Notes: generated by a model not told the origin, from the letters alone. Positions 1-5,931 are shown, numbered from the stretch's first letter. The stretch is 7,044 bases of DNA from Acidobacteriota bacterium (GCA_013813075.1 JACCSI010000376.1:1-7044), one strand, 5' to 3'. A program made the numbers and translations.

Positions 1-877
1 GCTCATGGCCGACCCGTGGACGACGGCGATGGATCGCTATCCCGTTGGGGTGCGTGTGTCCGGCAAGGCCGTGAGCCTCACCGACTACGGTGCCTTCGTG
101 GAGCTCGAACCGGGCGTCGAAGGCCTCATCCACGTCAGCGAAATGTCGTGGAGCAAGCGCGTCAAGCACCCGTCCAAGATTCTCAACGTCGGCGACAGCG
201 TCGAAGCCATGGTGCTCGGCGTCGATCCGGCGGCACGCCGCATTTCTCTGGGCCTGAAGCAGGTCGAGAGCAACCCGTGGCACGAGCTGGTCGAGAAATA
301 CCCGGTTGGCACCAAGATCAAGGGCAAGGTGCGCAACCTGACCGAGTTCGGCGCCTTCGTCGAAGTCGAAGAGGACATCGACGGGCTGATCCACATCTCC
401 GACATGTCGTGGAGCAAGCGCATCAAGCATCCCAGCGAAGTCCTGAAAAAGGGCGACGTCGTCGAAGCCATGGTGCTCAGCATCGATGCCGAAAACCAGC
501 GACTGTCGCTGGGGCTGAAGCAGCTGGCGACCGATATCTGGGAAGACTTCTTTGCGCGTCGCCATGTTGGTGATTCCATCGAGGGTAAGGTGGTCCGGAT
601 GACCAACTTCGGCGCGTTCGTCGAACTGGACGAGGGCATCGAAGGACTGATTCACATCAGTGAGTTTGACGATACCGAGGGCGCTGAAAAGCTGAATCTC
701 GAAGTTGGTCAGACAACGCCGATGAAAATCATCAAGCTCAGTCCGGCCGATCGCAAGATCGGGCTGAGCATCCGTGCGCTCAAGTCGGCCGAGTTCCGGT
801 CGGACTGGGCGGATTACTCGTCAGCGCAAGGTGAAGGTGGCGCCACGTTGGGTGAGCACTTCAAGTTCAACAAATAG
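1..877 (+). CDS. rpsA: 30S ribosomal protein S1, 3' part (left end outside window)
   Basis: Ribosomal protein S1 binds mRNA on the 30S subunit and helps load structured or weak-Shine-Dalgarno messages. The frame is open through the left edge. The ATG at position 5 is internal: the codon before it continues the same linker, and the protein starts in the middle of a between-repeat segment (DPW) seen again before the second repeat (NPW). Counting from that Met, three S1 (OB-fold) RNA-binding repeats lie at about residues 15-86, 102-173 and 189-258, with an exact 87-residue period. Each has the G-x-F-G/Y-G-A-F-V-E and GLIH(V/I)S core, and the first two share the SWSKR-x-KHPS loop. The last repeat is more divergent and is followed by a short polar tail ending FKFNK. 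Family members usually carry four to six repeats, so roughly the first half is missing to the left. A HU/IHF-type gene follows, the same neighbour order as rpsA-ihfB in E. coli. Confidence 0.95.
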   Translation, partial: LMADPWTTAMDRYPVGVRVSGKAVSLTDYGAFVELEPGVEGLIHVSEMSWSKRVKHPSKILNVGDSVEAMVLGVDPAARRISLGLKQVESNPWHELVEKYPVGTKIKGKVRNLTEFGAFVEVEEDIDGLIHISDMSWSKRIKHPSEVLKKGDVVEAMVLSIDAENQRLSLGLKQLATDIWEDFFARRHVGDSIEGKVVRMTNFGAFVELDEGIEGLIHISEFDDTEGAEKLNLEVGQTTPMKIIKLSPADRKIGLSIRALKSAEFRSDWADYSSAQGEGGATLGEHFKFNK

Positions 878-880
878 GGC

Positions 881-957
881 TCGGTTCGCGGCTCTCGGCT
901 TTCAGTGCGGCGGCAACGCTGCGCTGATCGCTGAGGGCTGAAAGCCGAGTGCTGAGA
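881..957. repeat. Heptamer repeat array in two inverted arms between rpsA and the IHF-like gene
   Basis: On the right side, five consecutive 7-bp units begin at 923, 930, 937, 944 and 951: GCTGATC, GCTGAGG, GCTGAAA, GCCGAGT, GCTGAGA (consensus GCYGANN). On the left side the same motif runs in the opposite orientation, as TCGGTTC, GCGGCTC, TCGGCTT and TCAGTGC from 881. The arms include a perfect 12-bp inverted repeat, 894-905 (CTCGGCTTTCAG) against 938-949, with a 32-nt loop, so a long hairpin can form. No T-tract follows, so a standard intrinsic terminator is not evident. The array fills almost the whole gap between the two genes and ends 7 bases before the downstream ATG. Confidence 0.75.
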
Positions 958-964
958 CCCCTAA

Positions 965-1300
965 ATGACCCGAATGACCAAAGCCGAGCTCGTCGAAGAG
1001 GTCTCACGCGTGTCGGACCTCACGAAGAAGCACTCCGAAGTCATCGTGGACACGGTCTTCCAGAGCATCATCGATGCACTGCACCGCGGTGAGAAGATCG
1101 AATTGCGCGGCTTTGGCAGCTTTCGACTAAGAAAACGCGAGCCACGCAAGGGGCGCAATCCCAAAACCGGCGATAAGGTCGACGTCCCGCCCAAGCGCGT
1201 GCCGTACTTCAAGCCCGGCAAGGAACTCAAGGACCTCATCAACAAGGACGAGGACAACTCTCGCGGGACGTCCTCGGCGCCAGAGTCAGCGGCGTCGTAG
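965..1300 (+). CDS. HU/IHF-family DNA-bending protein, IHF-beta-like
   Basis: A 111-residue nucleoid protein that should act as a dimer, bending DNA by inserting a beta-arm into the minor groove. The helical dimerisation part is residues 4-45, followed by the family core ELRGFGSF at 46-53 and the arm RNPKTGDKV at 64-72. Pro66 in that arm is the DNA-intercalating proline. The closing VPYFKPGKEL is at 79-88. The arm and closing motif match E. coli IHF-beta better than generic HU, and the position just after rpsA is also that of ihfB, so an IHF-beta-like role is favoured. A partner alpha subunit is not in the window. Residues 95-111 form an extra acidic, Ser/Ala-rich tail beyond the usual ~90-95 residues. 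An ATG at 974 (giving MTKAEL) is an equally plausible start. Only a weak GAG at 954-956, inside the repeat array, precedes the chosen one. Confidence 0.93.
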   Translation: MTRMTKAELVEEVSRVSDLTKKHSEVIVDTVFQSIIDALHRGEKIELRGFGSFRLRKREPRKGRNPKTGDKVDVPPKRVPYFKPGKELKDLINKDEDNSRGTSSAPESAAS

Positions 1301-1340
1301 AAGTTCAAAGTTCGAAGCGCAAAGTTCAACCTCAAAGTTC
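1301..1340. repeat. AAGTTCA heptamer array, left arm
   Basis: This array begins immediately after the stop codon of the IHF-like gene. Units of seven bases start at 1301 (AAGTTCA), 1308 (AAGTTCG), 1315 (AAGCGCA, degenerate) and 1322 (AAGTTCA), then a 6-base unit at 1329, then AAGTTC at 1335. The first 13 bases are a perfect inverted repeat of 1405-1417 in the right arm. It lies between genes and does not look like a coding extension. Confidence 0.8.
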
Positions 1341-1348
1341 ACGCTCAC

Positions 1349-1375
1349 AGCCCGCATCGCCGCGGGCTTTTGTTT
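1349..1375 (+). terminator. Rho-independent terminator after the IHF-like gene
   Basis: A 7-bp perfect stem, AGCCCGC (1349-1355) pairing with GCGGGCT (1362-1368), has a 6-base loop and is followed by TTT-G-TTT. This is a textbook intrinsic terminator for transcripts coming from rpsA and the IHF-like gene. It sits in the middle of the two inverted heptamer arms, so a longer outer stem could compete with it or extend it. Confidence 0.85.
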
Positions 1376-1399
1376 GTGCAGCGTCGCACTCTGCTTCTT

Positions 1400-1423
1400 A
1401 CTTTGAACTTTGAACTTTGAACT
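1400..1423. repeat. TTTGAAC heptamer tandem array, right arm (inverted copy)
   Basis: Slightly more than three perfect tandem copies of a 7-bp unit (CTTTGAA at 1401, 1408 and 1415, then CT), in the opposite orientation to the 1301-1340 array. Bases 1405-1417 are exactly complementary to 1301-1313. The array lies 20 bases upstream of the HIT gene start, in the position where its promoter or leader would be expected. Confidence 0.85.
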
Positions 1424-1442
1424 GATAGGTTTGCAGTTCCCG

Positions 1443-1940
1443 ATGGAGCGCCTGTGGAGTCCGTGGCGGCACAAGTACGTGACACGTAGCGGCGGCGATG
1501 CCGGCTGTGTGTTTTGCGAGGCCTTGCAACACGACAACGGCCTGGCGCTGGTGGTGGACCAGGGTGCCACTTGCTTCGTCATACTCAATCTGTATCCGTA
1601 CAACGCCGGGCATCTGATGATCGTGCCGCGGCGTCATGTCGGCACGCTGGCCGGGCTCGGCAGCGCCGAGCTCACGGAATTGGCATCCTTGACGCGTCGG
1701 GCGGAGATGGCGCTGACGGAGGCGTATCAGCCGCAGGGGATCAACGTGGGAATGAACCTCGGTCGCCCGGCCGGGGCTGGCGTCCTCGACCATCTGCACG
1801 TGCACCTGGTGCCGCGATGGACGGGGGACACGAATTTCATGTCGGTGGTGGGCAACGTTCGCGTGTTGCCTGAAGAACTGCCAAGTACGGCCGAGCGTCT
1901 GCGGCCCATTTTCAAGCGATTGTCTGGCAATGATGTTTGA
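1443..1940 (+). CDS. HIT-family hydrolase/transferase, diadenosine-polyphosphate (Ap4A phosphorylase-like) type
   Basis: A 165-residue cytosolic histidine-triad protein. The triad HLHVHLV is at residues 117-123. The middle His (H119) is the expected nucleophile that forms a nucleotidyl intermediate. The flanking NVGMNLGRPAG (101-111) and PRWTGDTNF (124-132) are typical of the mycobacterial Rv2613c-like Ap4A phosphorylase branch rather than small Hint proteins. A CxxC pair (C22, C25) near the N-terminus with H65 (PRRHV) suggests a structural zinc site. The N-terminal LWSPWRHKY is characteristic of this branch. Likely substrates are Ap4A or related dinucleotides, which is inferred from family resemblance. 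The ATG at 1443 was chosen because the family motif begins there. An in-frame TTG at 1410 would only translate the repeat array. No strong Shine-Dalgarno is visible. The stop overlaps the next gene's start. Confidence 0.92.
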   Translation: MERLWSPWRHKYVTRSGGDAGCVFCEALQHDNGLALVVDQGATCFVILNLYPYNAGHLMIVPRRHVGTLAGLGSAELTELASLTRRAEMALTEAYQPQGINVGMNLGRPAGAGVLDHLHVHLVPRWTGDTNFMSVVGNVRVLPEELPSTAERLRPIFKRLSGNDV

Positions 1941-2625
1941 CTTGTCCTCCGAACAGCAGGTGGCGCGCGATAAGGCCCGGGCGTTTGCCGCTGACATTCT
2001 GCAATCACACGCCGAAGGCATCGATCGCAGCGCCAGCATCCCGGCGGAGATCGCGCGTGACGCGGCCGCCCTTATAGGGGACGATGCGCTGTCCGCGGTG
2101 CTTGCCACGGAAGCAGTTGCCACCGCGAGCGCGGCCGTGGCGGTGCACGCAGCCGGCGTCAACACCGGCGGCGCGCCACTCGGGTTGTCGGGACTGCGCG
2201 GGGCGAACGCGCTCGAGGTATCCCCGGCCACTCATCTCGTGCTCGCGGCGGTGGCTCTGGGTATCGGCCAAGCCGCCATCGATGCGGCACTGGCGCAATT
2301 GAAGTCGGCCGTCGTCGCCGCGACGAGCGTGGAGAAGCCACACTGGGTCGTCGCCGACGCCGCGACCGAACTCGAGGCGGCGCGGCTGATGACGTACAAA
2401 GCCGCGCACACCAAAGCGGACGTGGACATCGCGCTGGCGCGGCTGACCGCGTCGTCAGCAGCGCGCCACTGCGTCGATGCGGCGCTGCGCGTGACGGGTA
2501 CCGCCGCACTCCAGACGGGCGCCGTCCTCGATCGTCTGGCGCGAGATGTGCGCGCCGCCGGCCTCGTCATGGGGACGGAAGACGACCAGCGCGCCATGGC
2601 CGCTGATGCGTTGCTGCCGTTGTAA
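1930..2625 (+). CDS. Truncated acyl-CoA-dehydrogenase-like protein lacking the active site
   Basis: A 231-residue protein, against about 380-390 for a normal acyl-CoA dehydrogenase. Residues 1-25 (FDLSSEQQ...) look like the ACAD N-terminal helix, and 53-80 resemble the helix that normally precedes the central domain. The FAD/substrate beta domain, including the CLSEAGSGSD-type motif found in the intact paralogue at 4758-5924, is absent and replaced by a short LGLSGLRG link (84-91). The C-terminal helical part follows: GIGQAAIDAAL (111-121), an ATELEAARLMTYKAA segment (145-159), and a tail aligning with IYEGT-x-E-x-QR. In that tail the residues are LVMGTEDDQR, so Met214 replaces the catalytic Glu. 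It should not dehydrogenate acyl-CoA. The start overlaps the HIT stop by 11 bases (8 if the adjacent ATG at 1933 is used), implying translational coupling. It could be a conserved pseudoenzyme or a decaying gene. The clean frame favours the first. Confidence 0.75.
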   Translation: MMFDLSSEQQVARDKARAFAADILQSHAEGIDRSASIPAEIARDAAALIGDDALSAVLATEAVATASAAVAVHAAGVNTGGAPLGLSGLRGANALEVSPATHLVLAAVALGIGQAAIDAALAQLKSAVVAATSVEKPHWVVADAATELEAARLMTYKAAHTKADVDIALARLTASSAARHCVDAALRVTGTAALQTGAVLDRLARDVRAAGLVMGTEDDQRAMAADALLPL

Positions 2626-2711
2626 GCCCCGTCGCGGTCTGCGAAGCTCGACTCCAGACCATTGACTGGTCGCGACGGATCAGAGGATCAGACGCGTCAC
2701 AACAGGGACGG
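2626..2711. other. Convergent intergenic gap, no convincing terminator
   Basis: This is an 86-bp space between the ACAD-like gene (+) and the metal-binding gene (-). It holds only a short 5-bp stem, GACCA (2657-2661) with TGGTC (2667-2671), without a T-tract on either side, and a GGATCAG direct repeat (from 2677 and 2685). No small gene is apparent. Confidence 0.5.
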
Positions 2712-2921
2712 CTATGTGGCGACGATGTAGCCCGCCGCTGTGATGGCGCGAGCAATCGCGGCGCGGTCGGCTTTCCCGGCGTCGTAGTCCACCGTGACGC
2801 GATTGTCCTGGTGCGAGGCCGTCACACTCGACACGCCGTCGATTGCCGACACCACGCGCCGCACCGCGTTTTCGCATCCACCGCACGTCATCCCGGTCAC
2901 GGTCAGGTCGAGGTGTTCCAT
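2712..2921 (-). CDS. Heavy-metal-associated (HMA) domain protein, CopZ-like metallochaperone
   Basis: A 69-residue single-domain protein made up entirely of the ferredoxin-like HMA fold. The metal site GMTCGGC is at residues 10-16, with Cys13 and Cys16 expected to bind a soft metal, most often Cu(I). The rest follows the family pattern: the CENAVRRVVSAIDGVSSV helix/strand (16-33), a VTVDYDAGKAD strand-turn (42-52) and a closing AAGYIV (62-67). Such proteins hand copper (or, in mer systems, mercury) to a P-type ATPase or regulator. No ATPase is next to it here, so its partner must lie elsewhere. The ATG at 2921 was chosen because the domain begins there. The upstream in-frame extension only translates the antisense of the neighbouring gene. 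No Shine-Dalgarno is visible, and the start lies 15 bp from the divergent + gene. Confidence 0.93.
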   Translation of the reverse strand: MEHLDLTVTGMTCGGCENAVRRVVSAIDGVSSVTASHQDNRVTVDYDAGKADRAAIARAITAAGYIVAT

Positions 2922-2936
2922 TAGTATTAGTTTGGC
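2922..2936. promoter_or_regulatory. 15-bp divergent spacer with an AT-rich core
   Basis: The whole space between two divergent start codons is 15 bp and contains TAGTATTAG (2922-2930), an AT-rich island in GC-rich surroundings. On + it provides -10-like hexamers (TAGTAT 2922-2927, TATTAG 2925-2930) at a distance that would give a nearly leaderless transcript of the DUF2157-like gene. Neither start has a recognisable Shine-Dalgarno sequence. No good -35 was found, so the promoter assignment is tentative. Confidence 0.35.
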
Positions 2937-3998
2937 ATGACCGACCGCCTCGACGCCCAGCGTCGCGTCAACCGAATTCGAGCGTTTCGCGCGGAATGGG
3001 ATGCGGTGCGGCTGGCGGGCGTGACCACGCTGACGAGCGAGCAGCACCGCGCGATCAGGGCGTTTCACGACGACATGCTGAGGGAGCTGGCCGCTCGCCA
3101 CGACGTCGATGCGTCCGACGCCACCGGGCAATTGTCGCGTGGCATGCAGCTGGCGTCCTTCTTCGCCGCGATAGCCCTCACCGCTGCCATCTATTCACTG
3201 GTGTCGCGCTTCTGGGGGCGTCTGGACCTGCCCCTGCAGGTAACGATTCTCTGTGCGTTTCCCCTGATGGCACTGGTTGGCGTCGAATTCTCCGCGAGGC
3301 GGGAACGGACGCTGTATGTCGCGTCGGTGTTGGCCTTGGTCGCCTACGGTACTTATTGGCTGGCGGTGGTCGTGCTCAGTGATGTGCTCAACATGCCACT
3401 GACCCCGGCCGCCATCTGGGCGGGCGCGTTGTTTGGCGTATCACTCGCATTCCCGTACGGCTTTCGTCTGCTGTTCGGCGTCGCTTTGGTCGCGCTGCTC
3501 GTGGCGTTTGCCGGCTCGGTCTTCGACGCCGCCGACATGCCCTGGACCGCTGCGGCCGAGCATCTCGAGATCGTGACCGGCGCCGCCTTGGCACTGACCC
3601 TCGTCGGCTCGCGGCTGAGTCGGTTCTATCCGCCGTTCGCCTCCGTCACACGACTGGTCGGCTTTGCCGTTGGATTCGCCGGGATGCTTGTGTTGTCGAG
3701 TGCGGGTCGTATGAGCCTGCTGCCAATGTCCTCGTCGGTGGCGGAATGGTTCTACCAGGTGCTGACGGTGCTGCTGTGCATGGTCGCGCTCGTCATCGCC
3801 GTTCGGCGGCGCTGGGACGAGACCGTCTACGTGGCCGCCGCCGCGCTGACGCTATTCCTATTGCTTCGGTGTATTGACTGGTTCTGGGTCGCGCTGCCGA
3901 GGTTCCTGTTTTTCTTGTTGCTGGCGGCCATCGCGTTTGCGTGGCTGTTTGTCTTGCGGCGCGTGCGCGGCCGGCTGGTGGCGCGGGCACTCGCATGA
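2937..3998 (+). CDS. DUF2157-like multi-pass membrane protein
   Basis: A 353-residue inner-membrane protein of unknown function. Residues 1-68 are charged and probably cytosolic. They contain the LAGVTTLTSEQ stretch (26-36) expected of the DUF2157 N-terminal region, which is helical. From residue 70 onward about ten hydrophobic segments follow, near 70-91, 99-118, 126-147, 157-175, 176-195, 209-226, 236-255, 268-290, 292-310 and 318-340. The protein ends in a basic tail (RRVRGRLVARALA), which would be cytosolic by the positive-inside rule. No enzymatic motif is visible. The stop overlaps the ATG of the next gene by 4 bases (ATGA), so the two are very likely co-translated and may form a complex. 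The family label rests on topology, the N-terminal region and the partner gene. The function is unknown. Confidence 0.75.
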   Translation: MTDRLDAQRRVNRIRAFRAEWDAVRLAGVTTLTSEQHRAIRAFHDDMLRELAARHDVDASDATGQLSRGMQLASFFAAIALTAAIYSLVSRFWGRLDLPLQVTILCAFPLMALVGVEFSARRERTLYVASVLALVAYGTYWLAVVVLSDVLNMPLTPAAIWAGALFGVSLAFPYGFRLLFGVALVALLVAFAGSVFDAADMPWTAAAEHLEIVTGAALALTLVGSRLSRFYPPFASVTRLVGFAVGFAGMLVLSSAGRMSLLPMSSSVAEWFYQVLTVLLCMVALVIAVRRRWDETVYVAAAALTLFLLLRCIDWFWVALPRFLFFLLLAAIAFAWLFVLRRVRGRLVARALA

Positions 3999-4729
3999 CG
4001 CGCATTGCCGCGCCGGCGATGACGATAGTGATCGTGGTGATCGCCTTTTCAGGCCTCGCGGGCTGGAATCGATCCGGGCAGCCGCGACTGGTCGCAACGC
4101 TGACGGAACGCGAGTTACCGCCGTCGTGGAACGCGCAAGGGCTGGATGACGAGTCCGGACGGCAGCTGCGCATCGAAATCGAATACCGGCACGACCCGCT
4201 CGATTCACGCAACTGGTTGCCGGAGCTTCGGCTGCGCGCGATCGGGTTTCATTTCAACGTGCCGACGGGAGCGCCCGAAGCGGCAGACACCTACGCCAAG
4301 ACGCCGGCGCGGTTGGCGTGGGTCGTCTTCGAACTGGATGGCCCCGCCTGGCGCGATATCGAGCGGCGCCGCGCACTGCAGCCGGAGGCCCAGCCGGCGC
4401 AACAACGGCAGCTGCAATCACGCCTGGTCCCTGTGGACGCCGGACCCGACTTCGAAACGCTTCTCGCCAGGTACCCAACAGGACATCTGATCCTGCGGGC
4501 CGTCGTCGGGCTGACGTATCTCATGCCCGAACATGGCGGACCGCTGGTGTACGGCGCGATCAGAAAGATCGTGCCGGGTGAGATCGCGGTGCCGTCCCAC
4601 CTTCGTGCCGTCCTTGATGCCCTCCCGGCGCGAGTTGAAGGAGGGCCGCCGCTGCCTCGTTACGAGGCCGAATTGGCGATGGGCAGACTGGGCATCCCGT
4701 ATCTGCGCGGCGTGCGACCCCTGCCGTAG
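3995..4729 (+). CDS. DUF4824-like membrane-anchored protein
   Basis: A 244-residue protein with one N-terminal hydrophobic segment (about residues 9-23, MTIVIVVIAFSGLAG), acting as signal anchor or uncleaved signal, and a soluble, probably periplasmic remainder. Features resembling DUF4824 are LTEREL at 36-41, a FELDGPAW strand at 112-119, the RLVPVDAGPD motif at 143-152 followed by a YP pair at 160-161, a VPGEIAVP segment at 193-200 and a closing AMGRLGIPYL at 228-237. Residues 120-140 are Arg/Gln-rich and likely a loop. The start at 3995 overlaps the preceding stop as ATGA, which implies coupling to the DUF2157-like gene. A longer frame starting at 3941 would lie inside that gene and is not supported. 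The biochemical role is unknown. Confidence 0.75.
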   Translation: MTRIAAPAMTIVIVVIAFSGLAGWNRSGQPRLVATLTERELPPSWNAQGLDDESGRQLRIEIEYRHDPLDSRNWLPELRLRAIGFHFNVPTGAPEAADTYAKTPARLAWVVFELDGPAWRDIERRRALQPEAQPAQQRQLQSRLVPVDAGPDFETLLARYPTGHLILRAVVGLTYLMPEHGGPLVYGAIRKIVPGEIAVPSHLRAVLDALPARVEGGPPLPRYEAELAMGRLGIPYLRGVRPLP

Positions 4730-4757
4730 CCGCGGGTCTTCGCCTCGTCAGCGCGGC
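4729..4757. terminator. Possible shared hairpin between convergent genes
   Basis: GCCGCG (4729-4734) pairs with CGCGGC (4752-4757) across a 17-base loop. The stem lies next to the two convergent TAG stop codons (4727-4729 on +, 4758-4760 on -). There is no T-tract, so it may be only a weak or Rho-assisted end for both transcripts. Confidence 0.3.
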
Positions 4758-5924
4758 CTACGACAGCAACTGTTTGGCGATCGTCAGCAGCTGCATGTTG
4801 GAGGTGCCTTCGTAGATCTGGCCAATCTTGGCATCGCGGAACAGTTTCTCGACCGGGTAATCGCGCACGAATCCGTAGCCGCCATAGAGATTGACCGCCA
4901 TCGACGCGACGCGTTCGGCGACCTCGGACGACAGGACCTTGCACATCGCGGCCTCGTGCAGGAAGGGCAGTCCCGCATCTCGTAGCCGCGCGGAGTTGTA
5001 GACCATCAGGCGTGCCGACTCGACGTCGATGGCCATGCGTGCCAGCTGGAACTGCACGCCCTGGAAGTCGGCGATGGCCTTGCCGAACTGCTTGCGTTCC
5101 TTGGTGTAGCGAATCGTGTGATCGAGAGCGCCCTGTGCGAGTCCAATCATCTGCGCGCCAATGCCAATGCGACCTTCGTTCAGTGTTTCAATGGCGACCT
5201 TATAGCCCTTCCCGACCTCGCCGAGCACACGATCTCGCGAGACGACGCAGTCTTCGAAGAGGAGCTCGCAGGTGCTGCTGGCGCGGATGCCCAGCTTGTC
5301 TTCTTTCTTGCCGACGATGAATCCCGGCGTGTCGCGTTCGACGAGAAACGCCGTGATGCCGCGGTACCCCAACTCGGGATTGAGATTGGCAAACACGATG
5401 AACAGATCGGCCTCGTTGCCGTTCGTGATCCACAGCTTGCGGCCGTTGATCTTGTAGCCGTCAGCAACCTCCGAGGCGCGCGTCTGCAACGCGAACGCGT
5501 CGCTGCCGGAGCCGGCTTCGGATAGGCAATAAGCGCCCACCATACTCGCGGCCAGTTTCGGCAGGTAGCGCTGTTTGACGTCGGTGTTGCCCCAGCGCAT
5601 CACGGCGTTGTTCACCAGCGTGTTTTGCACGTCGATGAGCACGCCAATCGACGGATCGACGCGCGACACCGCTTCGACCGCCAGCACCGAATGGAAAAAG
5701 GATGCGCCCGCGCCGCCGTAACTCTCCGGAATCTCAACGCCGAGGATGCCCAATTCGAACAGTTGGTCGATGAGGCGGCGGGGAATCTTCGCGTGCTCGT
5801 CCATGTCGTGTACGAGCGGCCGGATCTCACGATCGGCGAATTCGTACACACTGTCGCGGAAGATGACTTCATCTTCGGCCAGGCGCGTGAGCGCCCGACT
5901 GGCGTCGGCGGACGGTTGGGTCAT
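4758..5924 (-). CDS. Acyl-CoA dehydrogenase, short/branched-chain (2-methylbutyryl-CoA) type
   Basis: A 388-residue FAD enzyme that introduces the alpha-beta double bond into acyl-CoA and passes electrons to an electron-transfer flavoprotein. All three ACAD domains are intact: N-terminal helices (about 1-125), beta domain with YCLSEAGSGSD (132-142) and the WITNG flavin-contact strand (165-169), and C-terminal helices with RKQFGK (277-282) and NLYGGYG (345-351). The catalytic base is Glu372 in IYEGTSN. Stretches such as DVQNTL, RASSTCEL, LNEGRIGIGAQM and DYPVEKLFRDAKIG closely resemble mammalian ACADSB, so isoleucine/valine-derived or short straight-chain acyl-CoAs are likely substrates. This specificity is inferred. 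The ATG at 5924 was chosen because GAGG (5932-5935) lies 7 bases upstream. Two TTG codons at 5925-5930 are not needed. No ETF or enoyl-CoA hydratase gene is adjacent in the window. Confidence 0.95.
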   Translation of the reverse strand: MTQPSADASRALTRLAEDEVIFRDSVYEFADREIRPLVHDMDEHAKIPRRLIDQLFELGILGVEIPESYGGAGASFFHSVLAVEAVSRVDPSIGVLIDVQNTLVNNAVMRWGNTDVKQRYLPKLAASMVGAYCLSEAGSGSDAFALQTRASEVADGYKINGRKLWITNGNEADLFIVFANLNPELGYRGITAFLVERDTPGFIVGKKEDKLGIRASSTCELLFEDCVVSRDRVLGEVGKGYKVAIETLNEGRIGIGAQMIGLAQGALDHTIRYTKERKQFGKAIADFQGVQFQLARMAIDVESARLMVYNSARLRDAGLPFLHEAAMCKVLSSEVAERVASMAVNLYGGYGFVRDYPVEKLFRDAKIGQIYEGTSNMQLLTIAKQLLS

Positions 5925-5931
5925 CAACAAA

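Noticed and set aside
894..949. Hairpin as the rpsA intrinsic terminator
   Set aside because: The stem is perfect over 12 bp, but the loop is 32 nt and no T-tract follows. The heptamer periodicity explains the symmetry better.
881..1423. CRISPR array
   Set aside because: The repeats are 7 bp, tandem and in inverted arms, without unique spacers of CRISPR length and without cas genes.
1410..1442. TTG-initiated N-terminal extension of the HIT protein
   Set aside because: The extra 11 residues are encoded by the repeat array, and the conserved family N-terminus begins at the ATG at 1443.
1398..2231. 277-residue open frame on the minus strand
   Set aside because: It is antisense to the HIT and ACAD-like genes, which have clear family motifs. 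The translation has no recognisable domain, and its C-terminal part merely reads through the heptamer array.
2922..3131. N-terminal extension of the HMA protein on the minus strand
   Set aside because: The additional 70 residues are antisense to the DUF2157-like gene and show no HMA or signal-peptide character. The single-domain 69-residue form is the normal size.
3941..3994. Upstream start for the DUF4824-like protein
   Set aside because: The added residues are Arg/Ala-rich and lie inside the DUF2157-like gene. The ATGA overlap start gives a normal membrane anchor.
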